Positions 54,557 to 62,006 of a DNA stretch of 64,000 nucleotides are shown one piece after another. This DNA comes from an uncultured Collinsella sp. GTDB taxonomy: Bacteria; Actinomycetota; Coriobacteriia; Coriobacteriales; Coriobacteriaceae. The stretch's first letter is position 1. Each line of letters begins with the position of its first letter. The position numbers and the translations under genes were made by a program. Location of the stretch: assembly GCA_900541725.1 (NCBI GenBank), contig UQLB01000004.1, forward strand, positions 54,719 through 118,718, written 5' to 3'. Under the pieces are notes generated by a model. That model saw nothing but the letters and a program-made list of their open reading frames with translations, ran no database searches and was not told the origin of the DNA.

Positions 54557-55330
54557 ATGCTGCTCGCTATCGATATGGGAAACACGCAGACGGCCATGGG
54601 CCTGTTTGACGGAGACGAGCTGGTGCAGTCGTGGCGTATGCCCACCGACCGCTCCTATACCGCCGACGAGATCCACGTGCGCCTGATGGGTTTCTTTAAG
54701 ATGTACGGCCTTTCGCTCGATGCGGTCGACGCAATCGCCTTTGCGGGCGTGGTGCCGCAGCTCTCGCGCGAGTGGCACGCCGTGGCCGACCGCATTGCCG
54801 CGGACGCCATCGTCATCGGGCCGCAGACGGCCGCGGTGACCAAGCTGCGCGCGGCGCGCCCCCAGGCCGTAGGTGCCGATCGCGTCGCCAACGCCGTTGC
54901 GGCCGAGACTTTCTACGGCGCGCCGGCAATCGTGGTGGACTTTGGCACCGCGACCAATATCGACGTCATCGATGAGGACGGTTATTACATTGGCGGAGCG
55001 ATCGCGCCAGGCATTCGCATCTCCATGGACGCGCTTGCCGCCCGTGCCGCCAAGCTCGCCAGCGTGCCGCTCGAGGCGCCCGAGCACGCCATCGGCCGCG
55101 ATACCGAGGAGTGCATCAAGGTCGGCGCCGTAACGGGCGCCGCCGCCATGGCTGAGGGCCTGGTCGCGCGCATGAAGCGCGAGCTGGGCCGCGAGGATGC
55201 CACCGTTATCGCCACGGGCGGTCTCGCCAGCATCGTCGCCGATTCGACCGATGCCTTCGACGTGGTCGACGGACAGCTCACCATCAAGGGTATCTGCGAA
55301 ATCTACCGCCGCATGCAGGAGCTGGGATAG
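54557..55330 (+). CDS. coaX: Type III pantothenate kinase
   Basis: 257 residues, the usual CoaX length. ASKHA motifs: LLAIDMGNTQTAMGLF (phosphate 1), GADRVANAVAA, VVDFGTATNIDVI (catalytic Asp region), GAIAPGIRISMDALAARAAKL and TGGLAS near the end. Phosphorylates pantothenate in the first step of CoA synthesis; this class is insensitive to CoA feedback. GGGAG lies before ATG at 54557; the longer open frame runs back through the tRNA and is not coding. TACAAT about 40 bp upstream may be the -10. Confidence 0.93.
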   Translation: MLLAIDMGNTQTAMGLFDGDELVQSWRMPTDRSYTADEIHVRLMGFFKMYGLSLDAVDAIAFAGVVPQLSREWHAVADRIAADAIVIGPQTAAVTKLRAARPQAVGADRVANAVAAETFYGAPAIVVDFGTATNIDVIDEDGYYIGGAIAPGIRISMDALAARAAKLASVPLEAPEHAIGRDTEECIKVGAVTGAAAMAEGLVARMKRELGREDATVIATGGLASIVADSTDAFDVVDGQLTIKGICEIYRRMQELG

Positions 55331-55384
55331 GACAGGGGCTTAAGTCGAGCACGAGCGCGAGCGGCGAACTAGGCAACGCATCGG

Positions 55385-55429
55385 CCCTATTCCTCAAAAT
55401 CGAAAGATTTTCAGTTTTGAGGAATAGGG
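55385..55429. repeat. Palindromic element, copy 1 (CCTATTCCTCAAAA family)
   Basis: CCCTATTCCTCAAAA and its exact complement frame a nested GAAA/TTTTC mini-stem. Lies between coaX and the convergent DUF4143 gene, so it may terminate both. Confidence 0.75.
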
Positions 55430-55436
55430 CTTTCTG

Positions 55437-56633
55437 CTAGGCCTCGTCGCACAGCCACCTCGCCAGGTCCACGATCTGCACCCCATTGCGGTCCGTGGCC
55501 TCGTGATGCGTGCGGGCGAGAATCATCTTGGGGTACGCGTCGCCAATGCTCAGCAGTGGTGAAATCTCGCGTTCAAATGTCTTATCCGAGCTGATGTCGT
55601 CGCTCACCTGAATGTAGAGCTTCTCGCTTCGCTTGATTGCTACAAAGTCTATTTCCTTTTTATAGAGCACGCCGACGTATACCTCGTATCCGCGGCGCAG
55701 CAGCTCGATTGCCACCATGTTCTCGTATACGCGTCCCCAATCCATATCACGTGTACCGAGCAGCGCGTATTTGAACGCGTGGTCTGCCAGGTAATACTTC
55801 TCGCCGCTCTTAAGGTATTTTTTGCCGCGGATGTCGTACCGACGAACTTTATAGAAGGCAAACGCATCGCACAGGTACCCCATGTACGTGCCGACCGTCT
55901 TGTTCGTTATCTTTAGCCCATCCGCGTTCAAAATATCCGTAATGTTACGTGCCGACGTTATGTTGGATACGTTGTCCATCATGTAATCGGCAATGCGCAG
56001 CAGCGCCGATTCGTTTCTCACGTTATGCCGCTGCACGATATCTCTCACGATGAGCGTTTTGAAGACATTGGAGAGATATTGATAACGCTGCTCCTGCAGT
56101 GAATAAGGGTAGGAGCCGGACATACCGCCGGTTCTCGCGTACTCATCGAAGTCGCGGTCGACCTCGCCCTCGTCGCCATAGAGTCGATACTCCTCAAACG
56201 AGAATGGGAAAACCTCGATCTCAAACGTACGCCCCGTAAAGAGCGTCGACAGATCGCTCGACAGCAAAAAGGCATTCGATCCGGTAATGAATATGTCGTA
56301 CTGCTCGGATGCGTGGAGGCTGTTGATCGCATGCTCAAAACCGTCGCACATCTGAACTTCATCGATAAGCAGAAAGTTTTGTTTGCCGGACACTCGATGC
56401 TCTTTTACATAGGCGAGCAGCGCGTGATACTCGAGCAGATTCTCGAACTCATCGAGGTTGTAGTTGATATGGATGACATTCGAATTGGACAGATTTGCCT
56501 CCACGTAATCGCGGAGGGCCTCGAGCAATTTTGATTTACCGCTACGACGGATGCCCGTGATGACCTTGATGTCCGGCACGCCAATAAGGCTCGTCAACGT
56601 GTCCATATATGACGTTCTATTGATGAGTTTCAT
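55437..56633 (-). CDS. AAA ATPase with DUF4143 domain
   Basis: 398 residues. Walker A TGIRRSGKSKLL (about 26-37), Walker B NFLLIDEVQMCDGFE (about 88-100) and ITGSNAFLLSS (sensor-1 region) are followed by a DUF4143 C-terminal domain (about 200-390) ending in a nuclease-like beta core (KEIDFVAIKRSEKLYIQVS). Such proteins are widespread, patchily distributed single-gene units of unknown role, sometimes viewed as mobile or defence-related. It is less GC-rich than its neighbours and is bracketed by copies of one palindromic element, suggesting acquisition as a unit. Confidence 0.88.
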   Translation of the reverse strand: MKLINRTSYMDTLTSLIGVPDIKVITGIRRSGKSKLLEALRDYVEANLSNSNVIHINYNLDEFENLLEYHALLAYVKEHRVSGKQNFLLIDEVQMCDGFEHAINSLHASEQYDIFITGSNAFLLSSDLSTLFTGRTFEIEVFPFSFEEYRLYGDEGEVDRDFDEYARTGGMSGSYPYSLQEQRYQYLSNVFKTLIVRDIVQRHNVRNESALLRIADYMMDNVSNITSARNITDILNADGLKITNKTVGTYMGYLCDAFAFYKVRRYDIRGKKYLKSGEKYYLADHAFKYALLGTRDMDWGRVYENMVAIELLRRGYEVYVGVLYKKEIDFVAIKRSEKLYIQVSDDISSDKTFEREISPLLSIGDAYPKMILARTHHEATDRNGVQIVDLARWLCDEA

Positions 56634-56660
56634 CGGGGCCTCCTCGCGGTCTTTTATCGC

Positions 56661-56700
56661 TATTCCTCAAAATTGAAAAATTTTCAGTTTTGAGGAATAG
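56661..56700. repeat. Palindromic element, copy 2
   Basis: CTATTCCTCAAAA / TTTTGAGGAATAG arms with a GAAAAATTTTC inner stem, directly upstream of the DUF4143 gene. Confidence 0.75.
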
Positions 56701-56744
56701 GCTCTATAGCGAATATACCTCGCGAAAGACCGAGCTGCCTTAAT

Positions 56745-56787
56745 CCTATTCCTCAAAAACGAAAATTTTTCAGTTTTGAGGAATAGG
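56745..56787. repeat. Palindromic element, copy 3
   Basis: Same arms as copies 1 and 2 (CCTATTCCTCAAAA and complement), 44 bp from copy 2. Confidence 0.75.
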
Positions 56788-56818
56788 GCGCTGGCAACCC
56801 ATTCCCCAGATAGGCGAA

Positions 56819-56846
56819 ACCCTCCCCGGCACAGGCCGAGGAGGGT
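56819..56846 (-). terminator. Terminator of the fol/biotin-ligase-like operon
   Basis: ACCCTCC-T-CGGC / GCCG-G-GGAGGGT stem followed by TTTC on the minus strand, 40 bp after the stop at 56886. Confidence 0.65.
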
Positions 56847-56885
56847 CTTGTTGTCATCGTTGTCTTTGAGCGCTGGCGCCTCGCG

Positions 56886-57587
56886 CTACAGCCCGCGAAT
56901 TCGTACGGCCTCGGGCGGAAACTCTTGCTCGCCGGCATCGGTCTTAATGGTCGCGCGGCCCCAGATGTCCAGGCCCGCAAACACACCGACCGCAAGCGGC
57001 AAGCCGTTGGGCGACACCGCCGCAACTTGGCGGCCCAGCAGCGGTACCATGTCGAAATACTCGCCCAGCACGGGAGCCAGCGGCCCTGCGGCGCCTTGCG
57101 GCGTGTTGGCAACAACCGCCCAGGTGTCCACACGGGTCAGCACGGCGACGGCCAACGCCTCGACCAGCGCTTCGTCAGCTACGTCCACACCAAGCTCGCT
57201 CAACGCCGAATGCTCAATATCCACCGTCACGGCACTGAACATGCCCGCAGCACCGGCACCACCGTTGACGGCGACGCGCGCGAACGACGTCTCAAACGCG
57301 GGCGCGCCGCACACAATGTCGCTCGGCCACTGGATACCCACCTTACCGGCAAGGCCCAACCCCGGCGTCGAAGCCGTGCCCACGAGCGCGTCCATCATGC
57401 CCATCGCGGCCACAAACGGCAGGCCATGGAAGGCATGCATGTTCACATTCGGACGCACGACCAGCGAAAACGTCAGCGATGCATCGCCCGCACTCCACGC
57501 GCACCAGCCCGCGGATACGCCCTCGCGGCCCGCGTCACGCGCCGCGTCGAGCTCGGTGCCGGCGGCAACAGCATTCATCTCGATCAT
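56886..57587 (-). CDS. Divergent biotin-protein-ligase-like protein
   Basis: 233 residues. The layout of a BirA catalytic core can be followed (FSLVVRPNVNMHAFHGLPFV, IQWPSDIV, C-terminal SH3-like strand region), without an N-terminal HTH. Key residues are changed: the GRGRxGR biotinoyl-AMP loop reads GREGVSAG, and the conserved K-W-P-N-D is Q-W-P-S-D. So ligase activity is doubtful; it may be a degenerate or repurposed ligase. Its ATG follows the folP-folK stop without a gap (TAGATG), so the two are translated together. Confidence 0.6.
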   Translation of the reverse strand: MIEMNAVAAGTELDAARDAGREGVSAGWCAWSAGDASLTFSLVVRPNVNMHAFHGLPFVAAMGMMDALVGTASTPGLGLAGKVGIQWPSDIVCGAPAFETSFARVAVNGGAGAAGMFSAVTVDIEHSALSELGVDVADEALVEALAVAVLTRVDTWAVVANTPQGAAGPLAPVLGEYFDMVPLLGRQVAAVSPNGLPLAVGVFAGLDIWGRATIKTDAGEQEFPPEAVRIRGL

Positions 57588-59336
57588 CTACATACGCCCC
57601 AATTCGCCCACGATATGACCCACACGGTCCTCAGGCTCCTTGACCTCGACGCCGTTGTAGCGGAAGAACCGCGCCGGGTCGTGCATCAAGTCCTCGAGCG
57701 GCACCAGCACAAAATCGCGCTCGCCGATTAGCGGATGCGGCAGGCGCAGCTTTTTGCCGCCGTGGGTCTCGCCGTCCATCCACAGCAGGTCCAGGTCGAT
57801 GGTGCGCGGACCGTTGGCCTTGGCCTTTTTGGAGCGGTCGCGCCCCAGCTCGGCCTCGATCTTCATGAGCTCGTCGAGCAGCACCAACGGCGCCAGCTCG
57901 GTCTTGATCTCGATGACGGCGTTGGCAAACGCGTCCTGGCGCGTCTCGTAGGCCGGCTCGCTCTCGTAAATCTTGGAGGAGTTGGACACGCAGGTGAGTG
58001 GAATCTCGGCGATCATCTCGCGTGCGGCGCGGATGTTGTCGCAGCGATGCCCCAAGTTGGAGCCCACTGCCACAAACGCGCGGCGCGGCTGCGGCTTGGC
58101 AACCGCCCAGTAACCGTTCAGGAACTGCGCAAAACCCACGGCGTCGTGCACGCGCACGATGTTGGCACCGGCCTGGATGGCGCCCAGGCACACGCCAAAC
58201 GTAGCGGCATCGCGCTCGGCGGCCTCGGTCACGCCCGAGACGGCGCCCACAAAGCGCTTGCGCGACACGGCGCACATGAGCGGATAGCCCAGTGACGCCA
58301 TCTTGGCAGTCTCGCGCTGGATGACGATATCCTCGTTAGCCGACTTACCAAAGCCCGGGCCAGGATCGATGCAGATGCGGTCGCGCGACACGCCGGCATG
58401 GATGAGCGTGCGGGCCTGGTCGGACAGAAAGCCCATAACGCGGCGCATGATGGGCGCCGAATCGGGCAGGGTGAAGCGGCGGAGCTGCGAGGTGGGCACG
58501 TAGGCTTCCTCGCGGCGGGCGCTGCGGCGCATCATGGCTGCCAGGTGGTCATTGGACTCCGATGCGACCTCGGTGGCTGCGGGCGCGGCCTCGGGCGCGG
58601 GCGCGACGGTCTCGGCGGCAGCAGCCTGCTCGGCGGCCGGCGTCTCCTGCCCCAGCTCGGTTGCAGGCTCGGACGTGGGCTCCGGCTCGCCAAACGGCAG
58701 TGAGGGCTGTACCACACCGCCCGGAAGCTTGGCCTCAACCTTGGGCTCGCCCAGCAACTTGCCGCGACGGCGACGGGCCGGCTTCTCGGCCTCGCGCGCG
58801 GCCTCGGCAGCCGCTTCGCGTGCCTTCTCGGCAACAAACGCCGCAGCCGAGGTATCGAGCTGCACCGTTGCGTGCGTGCGGGCGGGCGCGGCGACCTCGC
58901 CGGCATGCATCACGATGACGCCGCAGGTGCTCGTCTTAACAAACTCGACCATCTTGGGATCGGTGAAGCCGGTCACGTCGTTGACGATCGAGGCGCCGCA
59001 GCGCACGGCCGCCTTGGCAACCGCTACATGACGCGTGTCGATCGAGACGATGGCGCCCTCCTTGGCCAGCGCGCGCACCACGGGCAGCACGCGGCGCGCT
59101 TCCTCATCGGGGTTGACCGGGGTAAAACCAGGGCGCGTGGACTCGCCGCCCACGTCGATGATGTCGGCGCCGGCATCGAGCATCGCCAGGCCGTACTCGA
59201 TGGCGGCATCGGGGTCGAAGTGCTCCCCGCCGTCGCTAAACGAATCGGGCGTCACGTTGAGGACGCCCATGATGCGCGGACGGTCAAAGCTGAGCTCGTA
59301 CTTTCCGCACCGCCATGTCTTGCTGTCGTTCGCCAT
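57588..59336 (-). CDS. folP-folK: Dihydropteroate synthase - HPPK fusion (FolP-FolK)
   Basis: 582 residues from ATG at 59336, six bases after AGGAGG. Residues ~1-360 are FolP: IMGVLNVTPDSFSDGG, GGESTRPG, SIDT, NDVTG, DPGPGFGKS, AVSRKRFVG. Residues ~390-580 are FolK: FVAVGSNLGHR, YESEPAYETRQDAFANAVIE, RTIDLDLLWMDG, LPHPLIGERDF. The chain makes 6-hydroxymethyl-pterin pyrophosphate and joins it to p-aminobenzoate in folate synthesis. Odd: a low-complexity insertion of roughly 110 residues (Ala/Glu/Pro-rich, about 140-250) splits the FolP barrel. The open frame upstream to 59747 is not coding. Confidence 0.93.
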   Translation of the reverse strand: MANDSKTWRCGKYELSFDRPRIMGVLNVTPDSFSDGGEHFDPDAAIEYGLAMLDAGADIIDVGGESTRPGFTPVNPDEEARRVLPVVRALAKEGAIVSIDTRHVAVAKAAVRCGASIVNDVTGFTDPKMVEFVKTSTCGVIVMHAGEVAAPARTHATVQLDTSAAAFVAEKAREAAAEAAREAEKPARRRRGKLLGEPKVEAKLPGGVVQPSLPFGEPEPTSEPATELGQETPAAEQAAAAETVAPAPEAAPAATEVASESNDHLAAMMRRSARREEAYVPTSQLRRFTLPDSAPIMRRVMGFLSDQARTLIHAGVSRDRICIDPGPGFGKSANEDIVIQRETAKMASLGYPLMCAVSRKRFVGAVSGVTEAAERDAATFGVCLGAIQAGANIVRVHDAVGFAQFLNGYWAVAKPQPRRAFVAVGSNLGHRCDNIRAAREMIAEIPLTCVSNSSKIYESEPAYETRQDAFANAVIEIKTELAPLVLLDELMKIEAELGRDRSKKAKANGPRTIDLDLLWMDGETHGGKKLRLPHPLIGERDFVLVPLEDLMHDPARFFRYNGVEVKEPEDRVGHIVGELGRM

Positions 59337-59431
59337 GAACATCCTCCTAAAATGCCCACGCCGCCGAGCTTGGGGAGCTGGCGGCGGGGTCGCTTTGCAC
59401 TCAGTCTTTCTATTGTATCCGCGCGCGCGGG

Positions 59432-60184
59432 CTAGAACGCAAACGCGGCCGCGATGTCGCAAGAAATCAGCAGGTCGGCATTTGCATCCTGATCGGTGGG
59501 AGCAAGATTGCAAATGGCCAGCGTATCGCCGGTAAAGTAACGCGTAAGGCCCGCCGCCGGATACACCACGAGCGAGGTCCCGCCCACAATGAGGGCATCG
59601 GCCGCGGCGATGGCGGCAACGGCACCGGTCAACACATGCTCGTCGAGCGGCTCTTCGTAGAGCACCACATCGGGCTTGATGCGGCCACCGCACGCGGGGC
59701 ACGCAGGCACGCCCGCGGCATCCTCGTGCTCGCGCGAGCAAATCCACTCGGCGCTATAGACCGTGCCGCACGACTGGCAAATGTTGCGATGGACCGATCC
59801 GTGCAGCTCGAACACGCGCTGTGATCCGGCCATCTGATGCAGGCCGTCGATATTTTGCGTCGCCACGGCATCAAGCTTACCGGCGCGCTCCAGCTCGGCC
59901 AGCTTGGTGTGGCAGCGGTTGGGTTTAGCGTTAAGCGCGATCATCTTGGTGCGGTAAAAGTCGAAGAACTCCGCCGGATGCGCCTCGTAAAAGCTATGCG
60001 ACAGCATGGTCTCGGGCGGATAGGCAAACTGCTGGTGATACAGGCCGTCCACGCTGCGGAAATCGGGAATGCCACTTGCCGTAGAAACACCAGCGCCGCC
60101 AAAGAAGACCACGCGCTTGTGGGTGTCAAACAGATCCGCCAGCGCGGCGGAGGCCTGCCTGGGGTCCGATATTGCCTGCGTCAT
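59432..60184 (-). CDS. cobB: NAD-dependent protein deacylase (sirtuin)
   Basis: 250 residues. GAGVSTASGIPDFRS (NAD site), TQNIDGLHQMAG with ELHGSVHR (catalytic His), zinc cysteines C-x2-C ... C-x2-C (CQSCG; CPACG) and GGTSLVVYPAAGL. The class removes acetyl or other acyl groups from lysines. GGAGG precedes the ATG. The nearest gene on this strand is folP-folK, about 95 bp away; co-transcription is possible. Confidence 0.93.
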   Translation of the reverse strand: MTQAISDPRQASAALADLFDTHKRVVFFGGAGVSTASGIPDFRSVDGLYHQQFAYPPETMLSHSFYEAHPAEFFDFYRTKMIALNAKPNRCHTKLAELERAGKLDAVATQNIDGLHQMAGSQRVFELHGSVHRNICQSCGTVYSAEWICSREHEDAAGVPACPACGGRIKPDVVLYEEPLDEHVLTGAVAAIAAADALIVGGTSLVVYPAAGLTRYFTGDTLAICNLAPTDQDANADLLISCDIAAAFAF

Positions 60185-60319
60185 ATGAGTCCTCCGTCCT
60201 TGTTAGTCGGGCAGCGTTGAGCGACGTCCCAGCATGCGGCCTTTAAGTCAGCATGCGCGGATCCCACCCCGCCCCTGTTGCGCTAATCTTAAGCCTGCCA
60301 ACCCCGTCGAAAGGACACC

Positions 60320-61138
60320 ATGCCTCAGACTTACACTTTCGCCTCGTGGAACGTCAACGGCCTGCGCGCCGTGCTCAAAAAGGACCCGAGCTTTATCCAG
60401 ATCGCGCAAGAACTCGACGTCGATATCTTGGCGCTGCAAGAGACCAAGCTGCAGGAGGGCCAGGTCGATATTGACCTGCCCGGCTATCACCAAACCTGGA
60501 GCTACGCCGAGCGTAAAGGCTATTCGGGCACCGCGGTCTTTAGCCGCCAGGAGCCGCTGCGCGTACTGCGCGCCGATGCGCTGCTGCCCCACGCCGGCGA
60601 AGGCGAGGCGGCCGTGCTCGTCGCCCAAGCCGCAACCGAGGGCCGCGTCTGCGCGCTCGAGTTCGACAAATTCTGGTTTGTGGATGTCTACACGCCCAAC
60701 GCACAAAATGAGCTCGCGCGCATCGACGTGCGTATGGCCTGGGACGATGCCTACCGCGGCTTTTTGAACGCGCTCGAGCGCGAGACCGGCAAACCCGTCG
60801 TAACCTGCGGCGACTTTAACGTGGCGCATGAGGAGATCGACCTTAAGAACCCCAAGTCCAACCGCGGCAACGCAGGCTTTTCGGACGAGGAACGCGGCAA
60901 GTTTACCGAGCTGCTCAACGCCGGCTTTACCGATACCTGGCGCGCGGCAAACCCCGACGTCGAGGGCGTCTACAGCTGGTGGAGCTATCGCTTTAATGCC
61001 CGCAAGAACAACGCCGGCTGGCGCATCGATTACTTCCTGGTAAGCGATTCGATCGCCGCCAACGTTCGCGACACCGGCATCCGCGGCGACATCTTTGGCA
61101 GCGACCACTGCCCCGTCACCCTCACGCTAGAGCTCTAG
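60320..61138 (+). CDS. xth: Exodeoxyribonuclease III (AP endonuclease)
   Basis: 272 residues, full length for the ExoA/XthA family. SWNVNGLRAV, LALQETKLQEG (catalytic Glu), YTPNAQ (catalytic Tyr region), CGDFNVAHEEIDL (Asp, Asn) and the SDHCPV end (Asp-His) are intact. Repairs abasic sites and degrades 3' ends. AAAGGA before ATG. Monocistronic, followed by repeat DNA. Confidence 0.95.
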   Translation: MPQTYTFASWNVNGLRAVLKKDPSFIQIAQELDVDILALQETKLQEGQVDIDLPGYHQTWSYAERKGYSGTAVFSRQEPLRVLRADALLPHAGEGEAAVLVAQAATEGRVCALEFDKFWFVDVYTPNAQNELARIDVRMAWDDAYRGFLNALERETGKPVVTCGDFNVAHEEIDLKNPKSNRGNAGFSDEERGKFTELLNAGFTDTWRAANPDVEGVYSWWSYRFNARKNNAGWRIDYFLVSDSIAANVRDTGIRGDIFGSDHCPVTLTLEL

Positions 61139-61156
61139 CCCCAAGTAATTCCTCTA

Positions 61157-61179
61157 GGGGACAGAGGAAAACAGATCAT
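61157..61179 (-). repeat. Partial copy of the adhesin-flanking leader motif, inverted
   Basis: GGGGACAGAGGAAAACAGAT is the near complement of the conserved leader in elements B, C and D. Here it stands alone after xth, pairing weakly with GACCCCTCTCCCC just downstream. Confidence 0.55.
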
Positions 61180-61202
61180 GTGACCCCTCTCCCCCTATAA
61201 GG

Positions 61203-61263
61203 TGCGGTGGAATAGTTCCTGTTTGGGCAGCAAATAGCCAAAAACGAGAACCATTCCACCGCA
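61203..61263. repeat. 61-bp inverted repeat between xth and the ECF genes
   Basis: TGCGGTGGAATAGTTC pairs with GAACCATTCCACCGCA (15 of 16) around a 29-base loop. Convergent intergenic position, so it may serve as a terminator or processing site, but there is no T-run. Confidence 0.65.
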
Positions 61264-61288
61264 AGTTCGTGAGGGAACGCGAAATGCC

Positions 61289-62002
61289 TTACAGCCCGTA
61301 TTTCACGACGACACGGTTAATGCGACGGCACCAAGGCTTGTACAAGGCAGCCAAGAACACGCAGGTCGCGAGGCCGTGTGTGATATCGAACGGCACTGCC
61401 GTGGCAAGACGTGCCATGGCACCCGCCCACGTGAGCGGTTGAACAAAACCGATAATGTCGTAGGCGTTGATCACAACGCCGTACAGCAAACCCGAAGCAA
61501 AGCCGTAGGTCAGCAGCGCCGGCATACGCACGGTGCCATCGGCGCGATCAAAAGCGCCGGCATGCGCCAGCGCACCGCCAACGTATCCCACGAGCCCCCA
61601 GGCATACATCTGCCATGGCGTCCACATACCCTGTCCAAAAAAGAAATTACTGGTCAGCGCTGCCAACGCGCCGACCATAAAGCCGTTACGACGACCGAGC
61701 GTCGCCCCGGCGACAATGGCGATGGCGCTCACGGGTTTAAAGTCGGGAATGGGGCCAAACAGGATGCGCCCCGCCGCGGCCAGCGCCGCCAGCACCAGCG
61801 TGGGCATGATTTGGCGCAGGCCTGGACGTGATGTCTCATAGCCCGCAAAGAACAGTGCGAGCACGAGTGCCACAACAACCAGCATGGCAAGCGCCGCCTG
61901 CTCAATGCCCACCAGCAACGCCGCGGTCATCACTGCCAGCACCGCCAAGAGCAGCGGAATCTCCATTTTTGTGAGTAGGCGCGAGGCGCGATGATCCGTC
62001 AT
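61289..62002 (-). CDS. ECF transporter S component (substrate-binding membrane protein)
   Basis: About 237 residues with six hydrophobic segments. FGPIPDFKPVSAIAIVAGAT and SNFFFGQGMWTPWQMYAWGL match the vitamin-type ECF S-component family found next to EcfA genes. It captures a small vitamin or cofactor precursor for the EcfT/EcfA module encoded directly upstream; the ligand cannot be read from sequence. ATG at 62002, five bases after the EcfA stop; an upstream in-frame ATG would overlap it. Confidence 0.85.
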   Translation of the reverse strand: MTDHRASRLLTKMEIPLLLAVLAVMTAALLVGIEQAALAMLVVVALVLALFFAGYETSRPGLRQIMPTLVLAALAAAGRILFGPIPDFKPVSAIAIVAGATLGRRNGFMVGALAALTSNFFFGQGMWTPWQMYAWGLVGYVGGALAHAGAFDRADGTVRMPALLTYGFASGLLYGVVINAYDIIGFVQPLTWAGAMARLATAVPFDITHGLATCVFLAALYKPWCRRINRVVVKYGL

Positions 62003-62006
62003 CCCA

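Noticed and set aside
59337..59747. N-terminal extension of the FolP-FolK frame
   Set aside because: Arg/Cys-rich, with no family similarity; AGGAGG places the start at 59336.
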